Position numbers and translations under genes: made by a program. 64,000 nt of DNA from Cavia porcellus (Eukaryota > Chordata > Mammalia > Rodentia > Caviidae), in contig NW_026947493.1 in NCBI RefSeq assembly GCF_034190915.1, forward strand, positions 43,456,501-43,520,500. The letters run 5' to 3'. This document shows positions 48,826-59,729 of the stretch, one piece after another (position 1 is the first letter of the stretch; each line of letters opens with the position of its first letter). Under the pieces are notes generated by a model, which saw only the letters and a program-made list of their open reading frames with translations, searched no databases and was not told the origin of the DNA.

Positions 48826-48954
48826 CCCCTCCTTTTTGGTTTTTCTTGTTTCTTTTATCTCATTTTTTTCTTGATTGTCCTTGTTTTTATGTGAGGGTGT
48901 TCATTGTTTCTAGGTTTTTCACTTGTTCTGTTCTGTTCTTGGTTTTTTTCTTCC

Positions 48955-49322
48955 TTCTCTCTTTTCCTCCAATATTCCTAATGAACATAGATGCAAAAAT
49001 CCTCAATAAGATATTAGAAATAAAATGCAGCAGATCATCAAGAAGATTATACACAATAAGCAAATAGGATTCATCACAAGCATGCAAGAATGGTTCAACA
49101 TGTGCAAATCAATAAATGTAATACATCATATTAACAAAGCCAAGGATATAAATCATGATGATCTCAATAGATGCAGAAAAAGCTTTTGACAAAGTCCAGC
49201 ACCCATTCATGATAAAAACTCCACAGAAAATTGGAAAAAAATGGTTTATCTCAGTTTGATAAAAACCATCTATGACAAAGCAACAGCTCACATCATATGA
49301 AATGCTCAAAAACTGAAAGCTT
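48955..49322 (+). mobile_element. L1 ORF2 RT-region fragment (plus)
   Basis: ATAGATGCAAAAATCCTCAA, CAAGAATGGTTCAACATGTG, and ATCTCAATAGATGCAGAAAA-AGCTTTTGAC (the DAEKAFD palm motif). Cut at about 49322. Confidence 0.85.
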
Positions 49323-49324
49323 GA

Positions 49325-49560
49325 AACAGGAGACCAATTTGCCCTTCTCATGAGCTGGAGGAAGCCACTCAGGTCCCAGGACAAGAAACAAGAGGCCAGT
49401 TTTCCCTTCCTGTGAGCTGACAGAAGGCATGTGAGTCCCAAGAGGCAGAAGCCACATAGGTCCTAGGAGAAGAAACAATATAGGCCAATTCACCTTTCCT
49501 ATGAATCAGCCTGTATTCGGGTTGGGAGGCAAGAACTCCCTTTGTAAGTAACAGCTAAAT
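49325..49560 (+). repeat. Imperfect tandem repeat, about three units
   Basis: The module 'CC..TTCCT.TGAGCTG..GGAAG..CACTCAGGTCC.AGGACAAGAAAC' recurs: GAAGCCACTCAGGTCCCAGG (about 49363), GAAGGCATGTGAGTCCCAAG (about 49423), GAAGCCACATAGGTCCTAGG (about 49448), with AGGCCA.TT..CCTTCCT between. Confidence 0.6.
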
Positions 49561-49647
49561 TGGAGAACACGGGGTGAGTTGTTAGCAACTGAGATACAAA
49601 ATCAACTTCATGCTTGTATTGTTTGATACAAGCATTTTGGGGCTGTA

Positions 49648-49925
49648 TGTAGAGAGGCCACCCTGACTCCATTTTGTCCCAGACACATCTGGGTGACAGT
49701 CTTGGTAGAAGGTGCAGGCCTTGAAACATTCCCCACCAAGGTAAAAATATGAGGTCCCATACGGACAAAAAGCAAACAAGTTATATAACCTAAGCATGCA
49801 CAGTGAGTTTCTTTGTTCTTTATCTCAATAAAAGCTGCTTGCTTATGTTGGCTGGGCAGCAGCCATTTTGCTGACTCTTGTTGTGTGTGACCCTTCATTT
49901 TCCCTTTGCTTGCAGAACCTCTACA
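49648..49925 (+). mobile_element. 5' LTR
   Basis: 278 bases, TG...CA. CTCAATAAAAGCTGC (about 49827-49841) is the polyadenylation signal region, and TTATATAACC (about 49779-49788) may be the TATA element. Confidence 0.88.
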
Positions 49926-49926
49926 T

Positions 49927-49945
49927 TGGTGCCTGAACAGGGGAC
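49927..49945 (+). promoter_or_regulatory. Primer-binding site (tRNA-Lys type)
   Basis: TGGTGCCTGAACAGGGGAC lies one base after the LTR end, close to the 3' complement of tRNA-Lys used by class II ERVs and lentiviruses. Confidence 0.8.
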
Positions 49946-50061
49946 TTGACAGCAGAGACGTCTGCTGTGGAGGGTGACTTGCTTTTGCTGTGTTCCTGGG
50001 CTGGGACATGGCCCCCGACATGCTTCTACTTCATTTTCTTCAGAAAATCCCTGGGTAAGCT

Positions 50062-50450
50062 ATGGGGAATTCTCATTGTGAAGTGCAACAGAAACATCGG
50101 GCAGAACTGCTTTTTCTCCTTCAGGTAGGCCATGGACTCCCTGAGCATAATTTAGTACAACTTTTGTGACAAATTCGTGATTATTGTCCTTGGTCTCTTA
50201 AGGGAAGAATACTCATTACGCAGAATTGAGAAAAGACGGCAAACTGCTGTCTGAGGAGCCTTGAGCTCCCGTCTCTGCCCTGCACAGCTGGCATCTTTGC
50301 AGGGCTGTTGTAACCTTTGGCAGGTGAACAAATGGAACACCATGTGGCAGGCTTCCAGGTCCTCCCGCTGTGCCACTTCTGTGGTCTCTTCCGTAATTGG
50401 GTAAGGCCCTATTTTCCTTTGACCACTCAACAGTTAGCTCCTCTATTTTA
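50062..50450 (+). pseudogene. gag: Gag-like remnant
   Basis: An ATG at 50062 is followed by Gly and Asn codons, as in myristoylated Gag N termini, about 120 bases after the primer site. The frame breaks within a few dozen codons. Confidence 0.45.
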
Positions 50451-51659
50451 TGCTTTATGGGGTCACACAGTCTTGCTGATGTGATCTCTCTACAGCAGGT
50501 TTTTCAGAGAAATGCTCACACTATCACCACAGTTATGGTGGAGGAGTCCTGAAGGACTTCCCTCTCTCCTTACTCATTTTTCACTCAGCCCCTTTGCCCA
50601 CCAGGCTCTTGTTGCCATCCAGAGCAACAAGGTATTTATTGTTGAAGGGCTACATTTACCCAACTCTCTTGGCAGCATTTTATTTCTCTTTTCAATGCTA
50701 TTTTCTCTCATCTCTTGAAGACTTACTCCAGCACTTACACCCCTTGAAATTGATCTGATTGATATTGTTTTACCATTTACCAAGACTGACTTCTCCTTTT
50801 TGATGTCCTCTACTATTTCTCTTCAAATCTTTTTGGCTATGTTGGTTCCATTTCTTTCAAAACACTCCCAGGCCAAGGCTGGCAGGGGTTGGTGCCCCTG
50901 TTGACCTAGAGAGGAGGGATGCTTCTGTGTTATCCCCTGCAGGCCTTGTGTGGATTCCTGCTCATTGTGTTTGCCCTGCATGGAAATAGTTGACAACATA
51001 GGCTGTACAACCCAATTCCACAGTTTCACCTCTCCCTAAATCGAGTGGCTGCCTGAGAAGCGACCCAGGATGACAACTGTTCAGCCAGTGACCTGAAGGC
51101 ACTGACCCAGTCTGCACAAGACTGGTTCTATGCATCTGAAGTGGAACCCACTGCTGAAAAGCTTCTTGTGGTGGTATTACCAAACTGACAATGAACTCTT
51201 TAATGCCTGTTTGTATTCTGTTCCTATGTGTTTTGCAGCCCACCATGGGAATCAAGGAAAGACTAGAACACAATATTTGGGTTCAGTTGGCAAAAATAGC
51301 TAATGTCTCTCATTTCTGTCTCACTAGAAAGATGGAAATAAAACACATTCTCCTGTGTCCTGTTTGATTCCAGTATGTAAGGACCCTGCCTCTCTAATTA
51401 CACCATTTTCTCCACTATTCCAAATAAAATTGTAACATATGCTGACTTTCCAAATTGGGGCACCTTTGAAAAACCTGATAAAGCTGTTAAAATGTTCACT
51501 CCATATGTGGCAACTTCAAATGCCTCATGTGTTTGTATTGAAAACTGTTATCAATTGATACAATTTTTTACCTTCCTAATAGAACTAGAATTGTTCTAGT
51601 TATGAAAAAATATTGTATGGATATAGACATATCCTCTCCCTGCTGCATGGTTCTTTCAT

Positions 51660-52330
51660 GTGAAGAGAATTCAATTATATTCCTACAAACTTATAACACA
51701 AAATGTTGCCTTAGATGCCTTTCTACATTGTTGCCTTCTCCTGAATCTCCAGTCTTGCACCAAACAGTCTCCAACTAGTCTTACTGACCTCTGTGAGGAC
51801 TTTTCTCCTTACTTATTAACCAGAGCAGAAATTTATGCTTTAGGTATTTCTTTGGTTAGTGCCTGCCCTAGCAGCTAGGACCAATTGCAATGTTAATGTG
51901 CTAGCTTGTCTCATGGCAAAACAAATTAATTATACTTCCACAGTTTTGGCATTATTAAAGAAAGAATAAGTTGAACATCAACAAACAATTTTAGATAATT
52001 GTGCTGCAATTAATTGTCTTTTATTATATCATCATGGATGCAATGAAATTGCTTGAATGTGCTATTTTAATTTGTCTGATGAAAGTAAATCCATTAATGA
52101 GAAGCTTCATGATTTATGAGAACTTATCAAACAGATACACGTGTCCCAAGGACTCAATATTGGATTATGGAATTTCCATATAGGATGGTTATCAGGTATC
52201 AACTGGCTAAAATGTTTCTTTATGGTGTTACTGTCCTTATCTGTTTAATTGTTATGGGATGCCTTGTACAATGCAACCCATCCCTATACAAAATGTTTAT
52301 ACCTAAAATACCAGCTTCTAATGTAGTAAG
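51660..52330 (+). pseudogene. env: Env transmembrane-subunit remnant
   Basis: Shows a region resembling a retroviral TM ectodomain (around 51990-52110), followed by a hydrophobic anchor segment near 52215-52275. An in-frame stop and loss of one of the paired cysteines are seen near 52060. Non-functional. Confidence 0.6.
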
Positions 52331-52360
52331 AACACCTAAGCTAAAGGAAAAAGGGGGAGA

Positions 52361-52520
52361 TGTAGAGAGGCCACACTGACTCCATTTTGACCTGGACACA
52401 TCCGGTTGACAGTGTCTTGGTAGAAGGTGCAGGCCTTGAAACACTCACCACCAAGATAAATACAGGAGATCTCACAAGGACAAGAAGCAAACAAGTTATA
52501 TAATCTAAGCATGTGCAATA
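52361..52520 (+). mobile_element. 3' LTR, truncated
   Basis: Corresponds to the first ~155 bases of the 5' LTR, then gives way to L1 sequence; the polyadenylation signal and U5 are gone. Preceded by the polypurine tract GGAAAAAGGGGGAGA. Confidence 0.85.
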
Positions 52521-52524
52521 TTAA

Positions 52525-53640
52525 TTTTTTTTAGCCATGTTTGACAAAGGGGCCAAACACCTTCACTGGAAGATAGCCCCTTTAATAAATGGTAAGGGGC
52601 AAATTGGCTTTGTGAATGCTGAAGATTAAAATTACACACATATCTTTCAGCAGGATGTATTAGAATCAACAACTGGGATCTCATCTTATTAAAAAGCTTT
52701 TCCTCTGCAAAAGAAATTATCAACAGAAGGAAGAGACAACCCAAAGAGTGGGAATAAATTTTGCAGCTATATACCAAAGGACTAGTATCTAGAATATATA
52801 AAAAATTAAAAAATATCAGACCCCATAAATTAAAGACCCAGTCAAAAAAGTAGGTGTCTGAAATGAACAGATACTTCTCAGAAGAAAAGTAGAAACAGAA
52901 AAGAAATATATGAAAATATATTCAACATCAATGATGACTCAAGAGATGCAAATTAAAATGCTGAGATTCCATCTTACTCAAGGAAGTCTGGCTATTATCA
53001 AGAAATCAACCAATAACAAATGCTGGCAGAGTTGGTAGGGGAAAAAGGAACCCTTTTCTACTATTGTTGGAAGTGTGGACTGGAGTAATTACTGTGTCAG
53101 TGTGGAGATTCCACAAAAATCTAAAATTAGAGGTACCACTTGACTCAGCTATTCCTCTTCTTGGTATCTTCCCAGAAGAATTAAAAACACAAAATTAAAT
53201 ACCACTGTAATATATGCACACCCATGTTTATAATGGCACAGTTTGTAATAGCTAAATCTTGGACACAGCCCAAATGCTCATCAACCAATGAATGGATTAT
53301 TGAAGATCTGGGTTTATTTATTTATTTTTAATACAATGGATTACTACTCTGCCATAAAAGATAACCTTGAGACATTTCTAGATAAATGGAAGCACTTTGA
53401 GAAATAAATCAGTCACATATTTAATATGTTTCCCTGGCACGAAAACCAAAAGCGTAAATAAGGGGCAAAATGTATAATAGATATTGGGAAAGTAAAAAAC
53501 ATTTTCAAATGAGGACAAGAAAAGACAAGAAAAAAAGAATAGATTTTGGCTCTTTTTGGGGGTGGTCATGACTTCTAAAAGGGAATAAAAATGAGTTTGA
53601 GATATGAAATTATAGTTGCATATTTTTATTAGAGGCATTA
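52525..53640 (+). mobile_element. L1 ORF2 3'-end fragment (plus)
   Basis: TTGACAAAGGGGCCAAACAC, AAATGCTGGCAGAGTTGGTA, CACCCATGTTTATAATGGCA; 5' end coincides with the truncation of the ERV 3' LTR. Confidence 0.82.
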
Positions 53641-53644
53641 TAAA

Positions 53645-54350
53645 ACCAGAGTAAGATGGTGATATCTAATAAAATATTTGGTTGGTTTTCTCATTGTAAT
53701 CAAAGACTGCCTCATTGCTAAAGACATTGGAAAACTTGTTTATATTAATCCTTTGGCAGTATGTGAGGTCATTGGTTAAAAATTCCCTTTTGAAGTTTTT
53801 ATTCTTTTGCTTTGTGGTTTTCTTCCTCTACCCATTTTTAAAATTCAGTATTTTCATGACTCATCCACCCACTCTCATTCTTTATTGTCCAGTTTGTCTC
53901 ATCTGTTTCACCAGAGGCGCTCGTCTTCACATTCCCCTTGGATGTCTTCTCCTGGCTTCCAGCACAGATTTTTCAGCATCTGGCACACATCCTTAGTTCT
54001 TTCAGTACAGACTCTTCAGTCTTCCGTTGGAGACCCCTTGGCCTCCTGACATGCACTCACATGGGACGCTGTAGTGAGCTAGACTTCCAACTGAACCCTT
54101 TGGTCTCATGAGCAGACAGACTTTCTGCACTCTTTCACATCTCGCTCTGTGAGTGGCTACTGAAGGTTAATCTTGTAGCTTCTTGTGTATTTGTATATCT
54201 TACATCTTTTTCTCTAGTAAACACCAATACAGACAAGGTCTCACTATAAAAACTTACAGGTTAGTCCTGAATATCCTGTATAGCTCAGGTTGGCAATGAC
54301 AGGGGTGGCTGAAGAATGTTTGACCACTATATACAGAACAGATCATCTTA
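53645..54350. other. Unidentified, LTR- or L1-5'-UTR-like sequence
   Basis: Moderately GC-rich, no gene seen. A B1-like remnant (ACAAGGTCTCACTATAAAAA) is at about 54234-54290. Confidence 0.4.
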
Positions 54351-54369
54351 TCCCCTTGATTGTTAAAAT

Positions 54370-54720
54370 TCTCTTCTCCCAGACCACCTCAGCAGCCAAG
54401 GGGAGCCTCGGTAAGGCCAAGGTGGGGGTCAGTTGCCCTTTACCTGCACCCTGACCACCTCAGCAGTGGGGGAGGCGGGAAGCTTCAGCTGCCCTTCCTC
54501 TGTACCTGAAAAACCTCAGCAGCTGATGGGATCATTGGCCACTCTTTCCCCCAGCCCCAAAGACCTCAACAGCCCTCGGTTCATCAGTGACCCCTTCCAT
54601 CACCTGCTGGTGACAGCCTCAGCAACAACCCCCTCCACCACACACACAGAGGACCTCAGTGGGCTGGCGATAATGTGGTTAGTTTCTCCCTTAAGTAGAG
54701 GACATTAGTGAGTCCACAGG
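54370..54720 (+). repeat. ~45-70 bp degenerate tandem repeat in L1 5' UTR
   Basis: The core ACCTCAGCAG (or a variant) recurs at about 54384, 54456, 54513, 54564, 54618, 54652 and (ACATTAGTGAG) 54702, each followed by GG-rich sequence and CC-rich pyrimidine blocks. Confidence 0.65.
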
Positions 54721-55275
54721 AGCCTCATGAACCCTCTCCCCAGCCATAGGACCTGGGCAAGCTGGGAAATGTGGGTGAGTCCTTTTTCCATAAAGAGAAC
54801 CCCAGGTGGGTTGATGAGAGTTTGGATAAGACCTCTTCCCATTCAGAGGAACCTGAGAAGGCCTATGTGACAGTGACACAGCAGGATCCTGACTGGGGCA
54901 AACACTTTAGACAGGAGGGTCTGGGGGCTTGGAACAGCCCGAGGCCACAGTAACAATAGGAGGAAAGTGCTGGCTTACATCAATATTCCTAAGCCTAGGA
55001 AGAATACAGGATTCACCCAGCAGGCCCTGCAGGAGGAATTCAGGTGAATGGCCCCTGGCCTACATTATAGGACATAGCAACTGGGCAAATGTCAGCCACA
55101 CACAACAGACAGTTGAGACTAGCAGGATTGAAAAGATCAAAATATTAAAACAAGAGGTAAAAATGACAAAGTGAAATAGCAAAATGCAATTGCAATTGCC
55201 CAGTCCATCAGGAACAAGTACAGGCAACACTGAAATAGAGGACACTGGAAGTCAGTCATACGCCTGAAACTTCTG

Positions 55276-55422
55276 AAAAGATAGCAAGTGAAGGGGGCTG
55301 GGGATTTAGCTCAGCGGCATAAGCGCCTGCCTTGCAAGCAGGCAGTCGTGAGTTCGATCGCTGGTACCGATAAAAACAAAAAAGACAAAAAAAAAAAAAA
55401 AAAAAAAAAGATAGCAAGTGAA
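55276..55422 (+). mobile_element. ID-like SINE with 17-bp target duplication
   Basis: Element about 55293-55405: GGGGCTGGGGATTTAGCTCA, GCGCCTGCCTTGCAAGCAGG, GAGTTCGATCGCTGGTACCG, then ATAAAAACAAAAAAGACAAA and a long A tail. AAAAGATAGCAAGTGAA occurs at 55276-55292 and 55406-55422. The youngest-looking copy in the window; it splits the L1 ORF1 relic. Confidence 0.95.
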
Positions 55423-55985
55423 ATAAAGAAACAAATCCATGAGGCTACAGAGGAAGTCAGATTAGAAATAATCTCTCAAGTAAAGAAAGAAATGACAATC
55501 TTAATAAAGGAGTTGCTTAGCATAGCTAGAGAAGACATAGATAAAAAAGTACAAGAGCATGGAAAAATGATGGAAACCTTGAGTGAACAATACAGGAAAG
55601 AATGAATCAAATTCAAAGAGATATCTAGGAAATTACAAATTCTGCTGAAAGCTGGAGAAACTGCTTGAATGAAACTGAAGATAGACTTTCAGACCTTGAA
55701 GACAGAACCACAGTTGGAGATCATGAAATAAAAAATCTTTTAAAGACAAGGGATCATGAAATAATTCAACACCTTAAAGATGCAAAGAAAACAATGTAAG
55801 ATTGATAGGTATCAATGAAAATGCAGGAGTTAACACAAATGACATAAAAAACTATCCACAGCAGAAAATTTCCCAAACATAGGAAAAGAATCTGATCTAC
55901 AGATAAGCCACATATAACTCCAAACAGTCATAACCAAAATAAATCTACACCCAGATTTATAATAATCAAGATTCCAGAAATTCAG

Positions 55986-56310
55986 CAAAAAGGTGACCTG
56001 CTGAGGTCACCTTTTGATGAGTGGTTACGTAGGAAACAAACACCACCATAGCTGTGAACTGGCAGGTGGTGCTGTAAATGTGCAGGATCATCCACAAACC
56101 AGGTCCTAGCATTATCTTTTGACAGCTGACCATATGGTATACCCCACAAGACCACAGATGCATGCTGGGAATCAGAAGGTAATATGGCTATCCTCCTGCC
56201 TCTGCTTCCCGAGTCCTGAGATTACAGTAGTGCACGCACTACACTTAGCTTCAACAGTGGTCTTACTAAAAACAATCAAGAACATTTCTATTGTTTAAAA
56301 TTCCTTGGTG
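55986..56310. other. Unidentified; B1 fragment at 56190-56250
   Basis: CTCCTGCCTCTGCTTCCCGA, TGAGATTACAGTAGTGCACG is the minus-oriented B1 5' part. 55995-56165 has a 65-codon minus ORF with no recognised family. Confidence 0.45.
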
Positions 56311-56510
56311 CTGGCACCAGTGCCATGTGCAGACACCCACGGGATTAGAACAGTCAGACCCTAGCTTCTCCCTGTAAGTACCATTCATAGACCAGGAATA
56401 GACAGAATAAAGGATACATCAGCAAGCAAACCTAGTCTGGAAACCAGTGCCATGTGCGGACCCCTGCCAGACTGGAACAGTCAGAGACACCAGCCCTTCC
56501 ATTGTGCAGG
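56311..56510 (+). repeat. Two monomers ~127 bp apart
   Basis: CACCAGTGCCATGTGCAGAC...GGGATTAGAACAGTCAGACC (about 56316) and AACCAGTGCCATGTGCGGAC...CAGACTGGAACAGTCAGAGA (about 56443) are alike. The layout parallels the monomer pair at 17431. Confidence 0.65.
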
Positions 56511-56739
56511 TTAGCAAAAAGTAGCATCCCACAGCAACTCCCTCTACCCCTATACCACTGTAAGTAACCAGCTTATTCAGAGAAACACAGGCAGTGATAG
56601 CTATGGAAGTGAAATGCAATTAGATGCCTGTGGTGCTTTGGTGTTTCACTAACATTGCAGGTCTAAGGCCAGTGGTCTGATCATAGGCTCAGAGGATAGT
56701 GGTACTCAATATGACACCTGGCGGGGGAGGGGATCTCCT

Positions 56740-57064
56740 CTTGATGGTTGCAAGCCATTGTTCATTCCCTATGGTCTTGTTTTAGAGGTCCTTTATCCTT
56801 TCCACTGTTTTGCTGGGTTGGGTTTTATTCATTTTTGTTTTGTCAAATCTGATGGCAGGAGTAACTATTTCAAAGATAGGAAGATATATCATGGTAGCAA
56901 TTTTGGATTTAGTATTGGCTTGTTTTGAAGTCCTTTATTGCATTGTCTTTTTATTGTTTCTATTTTGTTCTATTTGATATTTATTACATTTGAAGTTATC
57001 TGCAGCTATTTTGAAGACATCAAAAGGTATTATGGTAACTACTGTTGATTTCATAATGTTTTTA

Positions 57065-57065
<1 letters not shown>
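56740..57065 (+). mobile_element. L1-type 3' UTR units
   Basis: CTATTTCAAAGATAGGAAGA-TATATCATGGTAGCAATTT near 56863 and CTATTTTGAAGACATCAAAA-GGTATTATGGTAACTACTG near 57007 are two units of the array, about 140 bases apart. They follow the monomer pair without ORF1 or ORF2. Confidence 0.65.
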
Positions 57066-57066
<1 letters not shown>

Positions 57067-57126
<60 letters not shown>

Positions 57127-57131
57127 TTTTT
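57067..57131 (+). repeat. (TA)n followed by T tract
   Basis: About 20 TA units (57067-57109) run into 22-24 T, which is also the tail of the following SINE. Confidence 0.95.
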
Positions 57132-57215
57132 ACTGGTACCAGGGATCAGATCAAACTCACAACCACGTGCTTGCAAGGCAGGTACTTATGCTGCTGAACT
57201 AAATCCCCAGCCCCA
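57110..57215 (-). mobile_element. ID-like SINE
   Basis: Minus-strand GGGGCTGGGGATTTAGTTCA, ATAAGTACCTGCCTTGCAAG, ... CCCTGGTACCAGTAAAAAAA. Its A tail adjoins the TA repeat. Confidence 0.88.
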
Positions 57216-57289
57216 AGGCCTGTATCTCTTACACTGGTTTGTTTTGATTAGTATTACTGTTTTTTTTTTTTTTTTTTTTTTAAATTCTC

Positions 57290-58064
57290 CAGTACTGCTA
57301 GGATCAACTCCAAGAGTCCTGCAGGATATAGCCTTCTTTTACCTCAAGTTGTTATCTTGTCACTTTCCACATCCTATTGAACAACCTGAAGTCTCACGGA
57401 ATCCTTTTCTTGAAGCTTCTAAATTCCTGTTTTCTGCCTCTGACCTCCTATACACTGTTATATTCCTTGTGTGTAGTAGTAATCACTTTTGGCTAGTTGT
57501 CTTTTCTTTCATATTTCACCTTCATGGTCAGGTCACTTCTTTCAGAATGTCTGCTTTGCTAAGCTACTTCTACAGTGAGTGTTCCTTCCAAGAAATCCCC
57601 AGCCACTTTGTTTCTTCCTTCACAGCAGTATACACTCAAGTTCTTGCTAACTTAGGTTTAGTCTCTTTGAGCACAGGGGCTAAGTCTAGCTTGTTCAAAA
57701 TACAAAATGTCATATTGGGCCCGGTTCAGGAATGGTACTTGGTAAACACTTTAATGATCAGATAGACACCCTGGGCTAGGTTCTCTAATAAGTTATTTGA
57801 TTTTCAGGGAAATAACTTATGGGACAACTTTGCTAATGTTTTACAGGAACATAAAAATGTCTTTTTTACTGTAGACTATAAAAAAGGTGGTACAGGCAAA
57901 ATTGAAAAGTAGTTCTGATCACCAGTAAGGCAAATGAAATGCTAATATTAATTTACATAGGGAAGACACTTCAAACATAAAAAAAGTCTAATCAAAAAAA
58001 TATTCAAGAGCCCTGAAAGATACTACAGAGAGACCATAATTCTACCCACAAAACAATGAAAGAG
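57290..58064. other. Region downstream of COPS5, no recognised gene
   Basis: A 173-codon plus-strand open frame (57244-57765) begins in a T tract (TTT gives poly-Phe). Later residues show no domain I recognise, although the frame is the longest outside repeats here apart from L1 ORF1. 57290-57720 (GTACTTGGTAAACACTTTAA, CAGGGGCTAAGTCTAGC) faintly resembles the L2 LINE 3' end. Confidence 0.4.
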
Positions 58065-58224
58065 CAGTTTCATTTCATAGAGTTTTATTACAGGATGTTA
58101 ATATTCAGGACACTTCAGAGCACCTTATACTTCTAATCAGGTTTTTGGTAACTGGTTTTTAAACGTATTACTTGAATATTTTTTACATACCAGCTTTCAG
58201 CCAAAAGTATTAGTCAGTGACTGT
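58065..58224 (-). other. COPS5: COPS5 3' UTR with AATAAA signal
   Basis: About 150 bases downstream of the COPS5 stop on the minus strand. An AATAAA hexamer (plus-strand tttatt, 58084-58089) would direct cleavage about 15-25 bases beyond it, near 58065. No other repeat interrupts the stretch, consistent with a real short 3' UTR. The exact cleavage point is inferred. Confidence 0.8.
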
Positions 58225-58326
<102 letters not shown>

Positions 58327-58474
58327 TCATATACTGAAGCATCTGGAAAACTATTCCAAACATTCAAGTTTTCCCTCTTATTCATCCTTGCACTCCCAAT
58401 CATGTTTTTCACTTTTATTCATACTTCTCAAACCACCCCAAAGTAAAGTGTCCTTGTGAATTTTGACTTTCTGC

Positions 58475-58573
58475 ATGTTTTTTTTTGGGGGGGGGGCGGG
58501 GTACACAGAATTGAACTCAGGACCTTGTACTTGCCAGGCAGGCATTGCACTGCTGAGCTGTATCCTGGCCCTT
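58475..58573 (-). mobile_element. ID-like SINE, diverged
   Basis: In the COPS5 last intron: minus-strand GGGCCAGGATACAGCTCAGC, GCAATGCCTGCCTGGCAAGT, GAGTTCAATTCTGTGTACCC; a GGGGGGGCGGGG run sits in the tail. Confidence 0.8.
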
Positions 58574-58710
58574 TCTTCATGTCTTCTAACCCATTTAACT
58601 ACTTACTAAAACTTCCACAAAAGAATGATAATGTAAAATTTTATACAAATTGGAACAATATTGTTACTTATTGGCAGCTCTGGGAAAAACTCTGTTTTGA
58701 AAGGCATGTA

Positions 58711-58848
58711 CCTGGGTGTGGTGGTGCATGCCTGTAATCCCAGCATTTAGTAGGATGAGACAGGAGGACTCCTTCGAGTTCAAGGCCAACCTTGACTACA
58801 TAGTGAGTTTAAGTCAGCCTGAACTATAGAGCAAGATCCTCTTTCAGA
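58711..58848 (+). mobile_element. B1-like SINE with internal duplication
   Basis: CCTGGGTGTGGTGGTGCATG, CTGTAATCCCAGCATTTAGT, ACTACATAGTGAGTTTAAGT, CAGCCTGAACTATAGAGCAA. Confidence 0.9.
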
Positions 58849-58859
58849 AAAACATCTAA

Positions 58860-59523
58860 AAGTACACATTAACTATGTGTTATATAAGTGATGCAGTAAC
58901 ATTAATATATAATTAATATACATTGTTAATATCACATATTAATCTATAATCACAGATGATTTCAATAGTATAGAAACCATTACTCCTTATTACTTAGAAT
59001 ATTTTACAAACTACATTTAAAGAACTTTATGCTTTTTTCCTGAAATAATCACAATTCTCCTATTCACAAAATAAATGGGTGAATGACTCAGACTTTAAAT
59101 AGTAAAAATTAAAAAACAAAACAATGATAAAACCTCACCAATATCCATGAGATGCTATTCTTGTATAGCTATCCTGAAAAGGAAAATTCTCTGCATCTGT
59201 TTGCTACTTGGCTTTCCTACTTCCGTTATATAATTGAAGAAAAATTATATAAAATTTTTGCTTTGCAAGACACTGAAATGTAAATGTAGGTAAAATTACA
59301 AATTGCCTGCTATAAAGGTAGTTGAACAAAAACATATCTCAAAAAAAGTGTCAAAAGTGGGACCTAATGTCAAAACAAAAGGTAACTTTTATCCACGTTA
59401 CTTTTTCTACCTTCTAAAAGCCCACGGAGAAGGAAATGAAATAGTTCTAACCCAACAAGATTCCTGCTCCCAAAATACACCTTATCTTTTCTTTTTTTCC
59501 TATAGACTAAACATATTTTTCTT
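58860..59523. other. COPS5 intron, nothing recognised
   Basis: AT-rich unique-looking sequence without exon signals. Confidence 0.5.
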
Positions 59524-59729
59524 AAATATACTAATGTACCATTTCTTTTCTTTTTTTTTTTGTCTTTTTTGAGACAGGGTCTCGCTATGCAGTTCAGGCT
59601 GGCCTTGAGTTCACTTTGTAGCCCAGGCTGGTTTCGAACTTGCAACGATCCTCCCACCTCAGCCTCTCGAGTGCTGGGATTACAGGCGTGAGCCACCAGG
59701 CCCGGCTAAATATACTAATATATCATTTC
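59524..59729 (-). mobile_element. B1-like SINE with ~22-bp target duplication
   Basis: Element about 59546-59707: tail TTTTTGTCTTTTTTGAGACA, AGGGTCTCGCTATGCAGTTC, AGCCCAGGCTGGTTTCGAAC, GCTGGGATTACAGGCGTGAG. Flanks AAATATACTAATGTACCATT (59524) and AAATATACTAATATATCATT (59708) differ at two positions. Well preserved and CpG-bearing, so relatively young. Confidence 0.93.

Larger units (their letters stand above)
49648..52520 (+). mobile_element. Compact ERV with LTRs, Lys-type primer site and polypurine tract
   Basis: About 2.9 kb: 5' LTR (49648-49925), primer-binding site (49927-49945), defective internal region, polypurine tract (52346-52360) and truncated 3' LTR (52361-52520). Two LTR copies in direct orientation are clear (TGTAGAGAGGCCACCCTGAC and TGTAGAGAGGCCACACTGAC). 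Internally about 2.4 kb, far shorter than a full gag-pol-env, so most of pol is missing. All frames are broken. Confidence 0.88.
54350..55985 (+). mobile_element. L1 5' UTR and ORF1 relic (plus)
   Basis: 5' UTR with a tandem array (54370-54720), then an ORF1 relic: ITSEIKKQIHEATEEVRLEI, REDIDKKVQEHGKMMETLSE (coiled-coil region), and toward the end ACTCCAAACAGTCATAACC, AGATTCCAGAAATTCAGCAA matching the ORF1 RRM stretch. It stops at about 55985 before the ORF1 C terminus. Frame breaks throughout. Confidence 0.72.

Noticed and set aside
55293..55405. Functional tRNA gene
   Set aside because: Box A and B are present, but the A-rich tail and target-site duplication show a tRNA-derived SINE. The same holds for all similar copies.
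57244..57765. 173-codon plus-strand ORF
   Set aside because: Starts in a poly-T tract; the rest has no domain or splice support and lies downstream of the COPS5 3' end on the opposite strand. Kept only as anonymous DNA.
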